Source of the DNA: CAZEFK01 sp964511405 | GTDB taxonomy: Bacteria > Pseudomonadota > Alphaproteobacteria > Elsterales > Elsteraceae | Length of the DNA stretch: 42,396 bases | NCBI GenBank assembly: GCA_964511405.1 | Contig: CAZEFK010000033.1 | Span: 1 to 42,396, forward strand | Reading direction: 5' to 3' | Shown here: in pieces, positions 1 through 8,410 of the stretch | How the letters are laid out: the number at the start of each line of letters is the position of its first letter | How positions within the stretch are numbered: the stretch's first letter is position 1 | Notes under the pieces: generated by a model | Database searches by the model: none | What the model was told of the DNA's origin: nothing | The model's input: the letters and a program-made list of their open reading frames with translations, nothing else | Position numbers and translations under genes: made by a program

Positions 1-99
1 GCCGCGGTGGGGGCCGCCGCGGGCGGCGGCAGGGGCGCCGTGGTCGGCGCCGGGACCGGCGCCGGCGCCGGCTACCTGATCGACCGCGCCAAGCGGTGA
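1..99 (+). CDS. Glycine-zipper protein, C-terminal end (partial)
   Basis: The reading frame is open from the first base and stops with TGA at 97-99, so only the last 32 codons are present. They encode an Ala/Gly repeat with small residues at close intervals, then a short tail Tyr-Leu-Ile-Asp-Arg-Ala-Lys-Arg. This is typical of glycine-zipper (YMGG/OmpA-like) segments of outer-membrane or envelope stress proteins. The next gene, an exported SYLF protein, fits an envelope context. The family is inferred from composition only; the N-terminus lies outside the window. Confidence 0.55.
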   Translation, partial: AAVGAAAGGGRGAVVGAGTGAGAGYLIDRAKR

Positions 100-161
100 C
101 CGAGCGGCACTCCTCACCGGGCTCGCACGTTGATCTTGGCAGCCCCGTGAGGAGACCGCCG

Positions 162-842
162 ATGACGCACGCCAAAGGTCTGACCGTCCTGTTCGCAGCG
201 CTGGCGCTGGGTGCCGGCGCCGCGCGCGCCGATGTCCGCGACGACCAGCAGCTGGTCGACAGCGCCGCCCGCACGGTGGCCGCGCTGCATCGGCAATATC
301 AGCACCCGCTCGACACGGTCCTGGCGCGGGCCAAAGCCGTGGTGGTCTTCCCCAACATCATCAAGGCCGGCTTCATCGTCGGCGGCGCCGGCGGCCCGGG
401 CGTGCTGATGGTCCGCCGCCCCGACGGCAGCTGGAGCGAGCCCGCCTTCTATGGCTTCGCCGCGGCGTCGGTGGGGCTGCAGGCCGGCATCCAGGACCAG
501 GCCGTGCTGATGGCGATCATGACCGACGGTGGCCTCGCCAAGATCATGAGCAACAACGTCAAGCTGGGCGCCGACCTGGCCATCGCCGCAGGCCCGATCG
601 GCGGCGGCGTCGAAGCGGCCACCACCACCAATGGCGGCGCCGACATCTACACCTATTCCAAGAACCAGGGCCTGTTCGCCGGCGGCGCCCTGAACGGCGC
701 CGTGATCTCGCCCAGCGAGGACCGCGACCGCGAGTACTACGGGACCCCCGACTCGCGGACCATCGTGGCGATGCAGGGCGTGCGCCCCGGCACCACGGCG
801 CTGCGCAAGACCCTCGGCGGCGCCCATCTGGCCAGCCGCTAA
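162..842 (+). CDS. Exported SYLF (YSC84/DUF500) lipid-binding protein
   Basis: 226 residues. A signal peptide is visible at the N-terminus (Thr-His-Ala-Lys, hydrophobic core LTVLFAALALGAGAARA, then Asp-Val-Arg), so the product is probably periplasmic or membrane-associated. The mature part has the SYLF hallmarks: 'VVVFPNIIKAGFIVGGAGG', the 'YGFAAASVGLQAGIQ' stretch and a 'YTYSKNQGLFAGGALNGAVI' end. SYLF domains bind phosphoinositides in eukaryotes; the bacterial ligand is not established. The ATG at 162 is chosen over the upstream in-frame ATG at 96 because a GAGGAGA ribosome-binding site sits just before it and the signal peptide starts there. A terminator follows at 913. Confidence 0.88.
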   Translation: MTHAKGLTVLFAALALGAGAARADVRDDQQLVDSAARTVAALHRQYQHPLDTVLARAKAVVVFPNIIKAGFIVGGAGGPGVLMVRRPDGSWSEPAFYGFAAASVGLQAGIQDQAVLMAIMTDGGLAKIMSNNVKLGADLAIAAGPIGGGVEAATTTNGGADIYTYSKNQGLFAGGALNGAVISPSEDRDREYYGTPDSRTIVAMQGVRPGTTALRKTLGGAHLASR

Positions 843-912
843 TATCCCGGGCGGGAACCCGGGTTCGCCGCCCGACGTTTCGGAGTTGAGACCCTCTTGA
901 CCCGACCCTTGG

Positions 913-942
913 CCCGGCAGGCGTCAGCCTGCCGGGTCTTTT
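913..942 (+). terminator. Rho-independent terminator of the SYLF gene
   Basis: A perfect 10-bp stem (CCCGGCAGGC at 913-922, GCCTGCCGGG at 927-936) with loop GTCA is followed by TCTTTT. It lies 71 bp past the SYLF stop. The stop codon of the opposite-strand gene (924-926) sits inside the loop. The T-run is on the plus side only, so it should terminate rightward transcripts. Confidence 0.8.
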
Positions 943-1280
943 CCGTCGGCCCCGGCCAGATAGCGCGCCTGGGCGGCCAGGCGATCCAGCGCCCGCGCCA
1001 GGCGGCCGCCGAAGGCATCAGGCGGCTCGAGCGCCGCCAGTTCGCTGGCCCGCAGCTCGAGCTGGCCGGCACGGCCTTCGGTCTCCGGCCCCGGGCGCAA
1101 GCCGCCGCCGACCAGCGCCACCAGGTCGTCGGCCAGGGCCGACAGATCGGCCGCCAGCGCCACGGCCGGCTCGCTGGCATAGGTCGCGTAGCGATAATCT
1201 TCGATGCGCTCGGCCAACAGGCTGAGGTCCGACATCAGGGCCATCCGCGCCCGCCGTCCCGCCGGGTCGATCCTGGTCAT
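924..1280 (-). CDS. Hypothetical helical protein
   Basis: 118 residues if the ATG at 1280 is used; in-frame ATGs at 1244 and 1235 are alternatives. The sequence is Ala/Leu-rich and predicted helical, containing 'LLAERIEDYRYATYASEP' and 'ALDRLAAQARYLAGADG', with no membrane segment or signal peptide. I do not recognise a family. It runs toward the SYLF gene and ends inside that gene's terminator loop. Codon use looks like the rest of the window, which argues for a real gene, but nothing else supports a function. Confidence 0.5.
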   Translation of the reverse strand: MTRIDPAGRRARMALMSDLSLLAERIEDYRYATYASEPAVALAADLSALADDLVALVGGGLRPGPETEGRAGQLELRASELAALEPPDAFGGRLARALDRLAAQARYLAGADGKDPAG

Positions 1281-1396
1281 CCGATGCCCGCCCCGTTTCG
1301 CCGCCCCATCCGGCCGCCCTCATCGGCCTCGTAACGAGCGAACGGCATCATCCGATCCAGTCCGGCCGCCCTCCCCGTCCGGGGTGGTCGACCAAT

Positions 1397-1442
1397 GTCG
1401 AATTCGACGCTAAACTGTGGTCGCTTTGTCCGATAATCGGAC
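1397..1442. promoter_or_regulatory. Two short perfect palindromes upstream of a receiver gene
   Basis: The 224-bp gap between the hypothetical gene (start 1280) and the receiver gene (start 1505) contains GTCGAATTCGAC at 1397-1408 and GTCCGATAATCGGAC at 1428-1442, both perfect. They lie 60-110 bp before the receiver start and could be operators. No clear -35/-10 pair was found, so this is only a candidate regulatory segment. Confidence 0.3.
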
Positions 1443-1504
1443 CAAATCCGGGATCTCAGGATCGTGCGCCGGCAACAGCTCCATAGACCGCGGCCCGCGT
1501 CCCG

Positions 1505-1900
1505 ATGAGGGTCCTGATCGTCGACGACGACCAGACGAACCAGCTGGTGGTCGCGGGCATCCTGGAGCGCAACGGCATCGCCGCCGTTTGCGCGGCCAAC
1601 GGCGTCGAGGCGCTCGACGCCCTGGCGCGGCAACCCTATGACCTGATCCTGATGGACATCCAGATGCCGATCATGGACGGCGTCGAGACCACCCGATGCA
1701 TCCGCGCGATGGCGCCACCGATCGGCCGGATCCCGATCATTGCGGTGACCGCAACAGCCACCGCCGAGGAGCGCGCGCGCTGCCTGGCCGCCGGGATGGA
1801 CGATTTCATCGGCAAGCCGTTCCACCGCACGATCCTGGAAGCCAAGCTCGCCGAATGGCGGCCGCGGCCCGATACCGGGGTCAGGGCGGCGGCGCGCTAG
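1505..1900 (+). CDS. Stand-alone CheY-like response regulator
   Basis: 131 residues comprising one receiver domain and a short basic tail. The acidic pocket is at 'DDD' (residues 7-9), the phospho-acceptor is Asp51 in 'LILMDIQMPIMDG', the conserved Thr is in 'IAVTATAT', and Lys104 is in 'IGKPF'. This resembles receiver domains of hybrid kinases more than CheY itself. No output domain is present, so it presumably acts by protein contact in a phosphorelay. No cognate kinase is adjacent; the nearest is the hybrid kinase at 5715. The next 168 bp up to the MFS gene show only a 9-bp direct repeat (CGAATCGAC). Confidence 0.88.
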   Translation: MRVLIVDDDQTNQLVVAGILERNGIAAVCAANGVEALDALARQPYDLILMDIQMPIMDGVETTRCIRAMAPPIGRIPIIAVTATATAEERARCLAAGMDDFIGKPFHRTILEAKLAEWRPRPDTGVRAAAR

Positions 1901-2068
1901 GCGGTTCAGCCCGCGAATCGACGGCCCACGAATCGACAGATCGTCGGTCAGGCCGTTGCTCGGGGTCATGGCCAGGCTCCGGCGATGGACAGGGGCGCTG
2001 CACCCGTCTATAGCCCGCGCACGCCCATCTCGGCACTAATCAGTCTTGGCACCAATCAGGTCAGGGCC

Positions 2069-3289
2069 ATGGATTCGGCGCAGCCCCGCACGGCCCGATC
2101 ACCGCTTGTCTTCATCTTCGTCACCATCGTGCTCGACATGCTGGCGCTGGGCATGGTGATCCCGGTGCTGCCGAAGCTGGTCGTCGCCTTCCTGGCCGGC
2201 GACACGGTGCGGGCCGCCCGGATCTACGGCCTGTTCGGCACGGTATGGGCGCTCATGCAATTCCTGTGGTCGCCGGTGCTGGGCGCGGCGTCGGACCGGC
2301 TCGGCCGCCGGCCGGTGATCCTGCTGTCGAACCTGGGAATGGGCCTGGACTATGTCGTCATGGCGCTGGCGCCGACGCTGAGCTGGCTGTTCGCCGGGCG
2401 CGTCGTGTCGGGCATCACGGCCGCCAGCATCGCCACCGGTACCGCCTACATCGCCGACGTCACGCCGCCGGAGCGCCGGGCCACCGCGTTCGGCATGATC
2501 GGGGCGGCCTTCGGCCTGGGCTTCGTGCTCGGCCCGGCACTGGGTGGCATGCTGGGCGCCGTCGACCCGCGGCTGCCGTTCTGGGTCGCCGCCGGCTTCA
2601 GCCTGGCCAACGCCGCCTACGGCCTGCTGGTCCTGCCCGAATCGCTGCCGCCGGAGCGCCGCGGGGCCTTCTCCTGGCAGCGCGCCAACCCGGTCGGCGC
2701 GATCGCCCTGCTCCGGAGCGACCGCACGCTGCTGGGCCTGGGTGCGGCCACGGTGCTGTCCAACCTGGCGCACCAGTCGCTGCCCAGCGTGTTCGTGCTC
2801 TATGCCGGCTACCGCTATGGCTGGGATGCGCGCACGATCGGCCTGACGCTGGCCGGTGTCGGGGTGTGCTCCGCGATCGTGCAGGGCGGGCTGATCCGCT
2901 GGGTGGTGCGGCGCCTCGGCGAGCGCCGGACCTTGCTGCTGGGCCTGGCCGCCGGCGCCGTCGGGTTCGCGATCTACGGGCTGGCCCCCACCGGTCCGGT
3001 GTTCTGGCTGGGCACCCCGGTGATGGCGCTGTGGGGCCTGGCGAGCCCGGCCATCCAGGGGCTGATGACCCGGCGCGTGGCGCCCGACCAGCAGGGCCGG
3101 CTACAGGGCGCCAACAGCAGCTTGCTGGGCATGACCGGCATCGTCGGGCCGGGCCTGTTCACGCTGGCGTTCGCGCACTTCGCGGACCCGGCAGCCGACT
3201 GGCAGCTGCCGGGGGCGCCGTTCCTTCTGGCGGCGGCGCTGCTGATCGGCGCCGCCGCGGTCGCCTGGCGGACGACCCGGCCGCGTTAG
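2069..3289 (+). CDS. MFS drug exporter of the TCR/Tet family
   Basis: 406 residues with about twelve hydrophobic segments; an inner-membrane proton-coupled exporter by family. Tet-type features are 'VLDMLALGMVIPVLPKLV' in TM1, motif A 'GAASDRLGRRPVIL' between TM2 and TM3, 'GRVVSGITAASIATGTAYI' in TM4, and the antiporter motif C 'GLGFVLGPALGGMLG' in TM5. Chromosomal relatives usually export assorted small molecules rather than tetracycline, so resistance cannot be claimed. The ATG at 2069 is chosen because TM1 begins about ten residues later; an in-frame ATG at 1985 would add 28 unlikely residues. The stop (3287-3289) overlaps the stop of the convergent CBS gene. Confidence 0.85.
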   Translation: MDSAQPRTARSPLVFIFVTIVLDMLALGMVIPVLPKLVVAFLAGDTVRAARIYGLFGTVWALMQFLWSPVLGAASDRLGRRPVILLSNLGMGLDYVVMALAPTLSWLFAGRVVSGITAASIATGTAYIADVTPPERRATAFGMIGAAFGLGFVLGPALGGMLGAVDPRLPFWVAAGFSLANAAYGLLVLPESLPPERRGAFSWQRANPVGAIALLRSDRTLLGLGAATVLSNLAHQSLPSVFVLYAGYRYGWDARTIGLTLAGVGVCSAIVQGGLIRWVVRRLGERRTLLLGLAAGAVGFAIYGLAPTGPVFWLGTPVMALWGLASPAIQGLMTRRVAPDQQGRLQGANSSLLGMTGIVGPGLFTLAFAHFADPAADWQLPGAPFLLAAALLIGAAAVAWRTTRPR

Positions 3290-4167
3290 CTCGAGATGCG
3301 CCGCAAAGCGCGGCCGACATGGCGGGGCCGATGAGCGCGCGCCAGATCGCCCAGCGACACCACGCCGACCAGCCGCTTGCGGCGATCGACCACGGGCAGT
3401 CGACGCACCTGCAGCTCCGCCATGTTGTCGACGACATGGCTCACGTCCTCGTCCTCGAAGACATATTTGACGTCCGCGGTCATCACCTCGCGGATGCGGG
3501 TCTGGCCAGGGTTCTTGCCCTGCGCGGCCATCCGCACCGCGATGTCGCGGTCGGTCACCATGCCGACCAGCCGGTCGCCCTCGCCGACCGGCACGGCGCC
3601 CAGATCATGCTCGGCCATCATGCGCGCCGCGTCCTGAACCGTGTCGTCGGGCCGCAGGACCTCGACATGGCGGGTCATGACGTCGGCGACCCGGCCCGCT
3701 TCCTGGCCCTTGCCGAGCCGTTCCTGGCTGTGGCCGTTGCCGCCCGACCGGATGCCCGACGCCGCGCACAGGACCTCGACGCTGCCCTCGACCAGCTGGC
3801 GCATGCCCTGCTGCAGCATCGCCTCATGAGCGCGCGTGGTCATCCGCCCCTGCCGCGCCATGGTATCGGTGTAATGCGAGCCAGCCTCGGCAAACGCGCC
3901 GAGCCAGCCCATCCACACGCGCTGCACATGCCACAGCCGGTCGGCCATGGTCTCGACCGATTCGAGCGCGCCGTGGACGCGATCGGCGGCCATGGCCGCC
4001 ATCGCCCCTTGCGCCATGCCCGCGTCCTGGCCGGCCTCGGCCAACTGCTGCGCCGCCGGCATGCGCTTGCCCGCCTCCGCGGCCATCTCGCTCTTGCGCC
4101 GTCCGGCCGCGCCCGTCCGTGTCGTCTCTGTCGACTCCACGCCTTCCGTGATCGTTGCCTCAGCCAT
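3286..4167 (-). CDS. Phasin-like N-terminus fused to a CBS-domain pair
   Basis: 293 residues. The first half (about 1-150) is Ala/Met/Gln-rich and helical with 'VQRVWMGWLGAFAEAGSHY' and 'EAMLQQGMRQLVEGSVEVL', resembling phasin-type granule-surface proteins. The second half is a Bateman module: CBS1 around 'VADVMTRHVEVLRPDDTVQ' to 'VGMVTDRDIAVRM', CBS2 around 'IREVMTADVKYVFEDEDV' to 'LVGVVSLGDLAR'. CBS pairs normally bind adenine nucleotides. The ATG at 4167 is preceded by GGAGG at 8-nt spacing; the upstream TTG at 4182 is rejected. Convergent with the MFS gene, with overlapping stops. The CBS half is certain; the phasin assignment is by resemblance. Confidence 0.78.
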   Translation of the reverse strand: MAEATITEGVESTETTRTGAAGRRKSEMAAEAGKRMPAAQQLAEAGQDAGMAQGAMAAMAADRVHGALESVETMADRLWHVQRVWMGWLGAFAEAGSHYTDTMARQGRMTTRAHEAMLQQGMRQLVEGSVEVLCAASGIRSGGNGHSQERLGKGQEAGRVADVMTRHVEVLRPDDTVQDAARMMAEHDLGAVPVGEGDRLVGMVTDRDIAVRMAAQGKNPGQTRIREVMTADVKYVFEDEDVSHVVDNMAELQVRRLPVVDRRKRLVGVVSLGDLARAHRPRHVGRALRRISS

Positions 4168-4203
4168 GACCACCCCCTCCAAGAGGATTTCCGGGAACGA
4201 GAT

Positions 4204-4332
4204 ATGAATCGATTAGAATTCGAGCGGATTCTTCAAAGAACCCACCCGCGAGGACGAGGCATCCTAGTCAATAACTCGATGGAACGCGAATGCCTTCTTT
4301 TAACAGAGGCCAATTACCTTATGGACCGATAA
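4204..4332 (+). CDS. Possible 42-residue ORF in an AT-rich patch
   Basis: ATG at 4204, TAA at 4332. The product is short and charged, beginning 'MNRLEFERILQRTHPRGRG' and ending 'NYLMDR'. Codon use (TTA, AGA, ACA, CTT, AAT) is quite unlike the neighbouring genes, and the 4183-4376 segment is visibly AT-richer than the rest of the window. No convincing ribosome-binding site or family is seen. It may simply be an ORF by chance inside the promoter region of the CBS/phasin-like gene, which reads leftward from 4167. Confidence 0.2.
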   Translation: MNRLEFERILQRTHPRGRGILVNNSMERECLLLTEANYLMDR

Positions 4333-4376
4333 CGTTGTTTCTATCTGATATTACAATGCGGCGCTGAGGCGGACAG

Positions 4377-5435
4377 TCACGGCGCCTGGGCACGAACCGC
4401 CGTGCCAGCCAGGCAGTGGCCGGGGTCCTCGTCCAGCGACAGCCCGCCATGCCCGGCGGCCAGGTCGGCGGTCAGCCGGGCGACGGTATCCTGCATCGCG
4501 GGCGTGATCAGGGCCCGGTTGTTGTCGTCGAGGGCCCAGCCGACCCCGCCGTCCGCGACGGTGCGGACCGTGATGCCTGCGGACCAGGTGCCGGCCCGCG
4601 CCGCCATCAGCGCGTCATAGGCCACCAGGTCGACCCGCTTCAGTTCCGACGTCAGCACCTGGCCGGGATGGCGGTCGTCCTGGTTCTTGTCGACGCCGAT
4701 GCCCAGCACGCCGGCGGCGGCGGCGGCGTCGAGCACCGCCAGCCCGGCCTGGCCGGCGGCCGCGAACAGCACGTCGGCGCCCTGGGCGATCTGGGCCCGG
4801 GCGAGCGCCCTCGCCGTCGCCAGGTCGCGCCAGGCGTCGGGCCCGTTGCTGATGGTGGCGCCCAGCACCCGGATATCGGGACCGACCCGCTGCGCGCCAG
4901 CCTGGAACCCGCAGGCAAAGCGACGGATCACCGGCAGATCCTGGCCACCGATGAAGCCCAGGATCCGGGTCCGGGAGCGCAGGGCGGCCAGGGCGCCGAC
5001 CAGGTAGGCGCCCTCCTGCTCGCGGAACAGCACCGACTGGACGTTGGGCGCGCGGGCCACGCCGTCGATCAGGACGAAGCGGGTCCGGGGGAACAGCGGC
5101 GCCACGGCGGTGACCGCCTGGGTGTAGTCGTAGCCGACCGCGATGACCGGATCGACCCCGGCCTCGGCCATCGACCGCAGCACCACCGCCTGGTCGCGGT
5201 CGGCACCGCTGACCTGGTAGCGGAACTCGACGCCGGTCTCGGCCGTGAACCGACGGGCGCCGTCATAGACGCTCTCGTTGAAGCTCTTGTCCTGGATGCC
5301 GCCGGTGTCGAACGCGATGCCCGGCTTGATCTCGGCCCGGGCGCCCGCGGCCCACAGGCACAGCGCGGCCGCAGCCAACGCGGGCGCCCGACCCGGCGTA
5401 CGGCAGAACGGAGCGTCGCGGCGCGCGCGGATCAT
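4377..5435 (-). CDS. BMP-family ABC transporter substrate-binding protein
   Basis: 352 residues with a signal peptide (basic start, then 'ALAAAALCLWAAGARA' before Glu-Ile-Lys), so periplasmic; there is no lipobox cysteine. BMP/PnrA hallmarks are 'IAFDTGGIQDKSFNESVYDG', 'VGYDYTQAV', 'FVLIDG', the 'REQEGAYLVGALAA' segment, 'GFIGGQDLPVIRRF', 'ADVLFAAAGQAGLAVLDAA' and 'GIGVDKNQDDRHPGQVLTS'. The family binds nucleosides and related compounds for ABC importers. No permease or ATPase gene is nearby, so it is an orphan binding protein here. The start ATG (5433-5435) follows a long shared intergenic region with the hybrid kinase gene. Confidence 0.9.
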   Translation of the reverse strand: MIRARRDAPFCRTPGRAPALAAAALCLWAAGARAEIKPGIAFDTGGIQDKSFNESVYDGARRFTAETGVEFRYQVSGADRDQAVVLRSMAEAGVDPVIAVGYDYTQAVTAVAPLFPRTRFVLIDGVARAPNVQSVLFREQEGAYLVGALAALRSRTRILGFIGGQDLPVIRRFACGFQAGAQRVGPDIRVLGATISNGPDAWRDLATARALARAQIAQGADVLFAAAGQAGLAVLDAAAAAGVLGIGVDKNQDDRHPGQVLTSELKRVDLVAYDALMAARAGTWSAGITVRTVADGGVGWALDDNNRALITPAMQDTVARLTADLAAGHGGLSLDEDPGHCLAGTAVRAQAP

Positions 5436-5580
5436 CGGCGAGGGCTCCAGGGCTGAGTGGTGTCACACCCATTTTGTCGGATTTACATGAAATCTTGGCG
5501 ACACCGCCCCGGGCCCGGCTGACGTCATCATTCCGTCGCGAGCGCCGGCCTAGGGTGCCGGGTCCCCGGCTCCCGGCGCT

Positions 5581-5615
5581 GCACCATTTGATGCAAGAGA
5601 TCTGCAACATTTGAT
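5581..5615. promoter_or_regulatory. Direct repeat upstream of the hybrid kinase
   Basis: GCACCATTTGAT (5581-5592) and GCAACATTTGAT (5604-5615) match at 11 of 12 positions with a 23-bp period, about two helical turns. They lie in the 279-bp divergent region between the BMP gene (start 5435) and the kinase gene (start 5715). Spacing and position suit a dimeric regulator's binding sites. No factor can be named. Confidence 0.35.
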
Positions 5616-5714
5616 CGATAAGCTCGTGTCCTTCCAGGTTTGACCTTGCTAAGCTTCCACCGACCGGAAACCCCGCGTTTGTCCCGCGTCGCAGCTGTTG
5701 GGGACGAGATCGCA

Positions 5715-8015
<2,301 letters not shown>

Positions 8016-8044
8016 CCCCGGCCGAGACGCGAGAACGAGGACCG

Positions 8045-8410
8045 ATGGCCAAGATCCTGATCGTCGAAGACAACGAGATGAACCGCGACATGCTCTCGCG
8101 GCGCCTGATCAAGCGCGGCTTCGACGTGGTCATGGCATCCGACGGCGACGCCGGGGTGGCGCTGGCGCGGAGCGAGGCCCCGGACCTCATCCTGATGGAT
8201 CTGAGCCTGCCGGTCCTGGACGGCTACGAGGCGACGGCGCGCCTGAAGAGCGATGCCGCGACCGCCTCCATCCCGGTGATCGCCTTGACCGCCCATGCCA
8301 TGTCCGGCGACCGCGAACGGGCGCTCAAGGCCGGCTGCGACGAGTACGACTCCAAGCCGATCGACCTGCCGCGGCTGCTCGGCAAGATCCAGGCGCTGAT
8401 CGGGGCATGA
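8045..8410 (+). CDS. DivK-like single-domain response regulator
   Basis: 121 residues, one receiver domain: 'ILIVEDNEMNRDML' with the acidic pair at 9-10, phospho-acceptor Asp52 in 'LILMDLSLPVLDGYEA', Thr in 'IALTAHAM', and Lys104 in 'YDSKPID'. The motif pattern is that of DivK and related alphaproteobacterial essential-type regulators, which act by binding kinases. The ATG follows the kinase stop by 29 nt with a weak GAGGA site. Its own stop overlaps the next start (ATGA at 8407-8410). Being between a hybrid kinase and an EAL protein, it is probably a relay intermediate. It is not necessarily DivK itself, so no symbol is given. Confidence 0.9.
   Translation: MAKILIVEDNEMNRDMLSRRLIKRGFDVVMASDGDAGVALARSEAPDLILMDLSLPVLDGYEATARLKSDAATASIPVIALTAHAMSGDRERALKAGCDEYDSKPIDLPRLLGKIQALIGA

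Noticed and set aside
2069..3289. Tetracycline resistance gene
   Set aside because: The Tet-family motifs define a broad exporter group; chromosomal members without a TetR neighbour cannot be called resistance genes from sequence alone.
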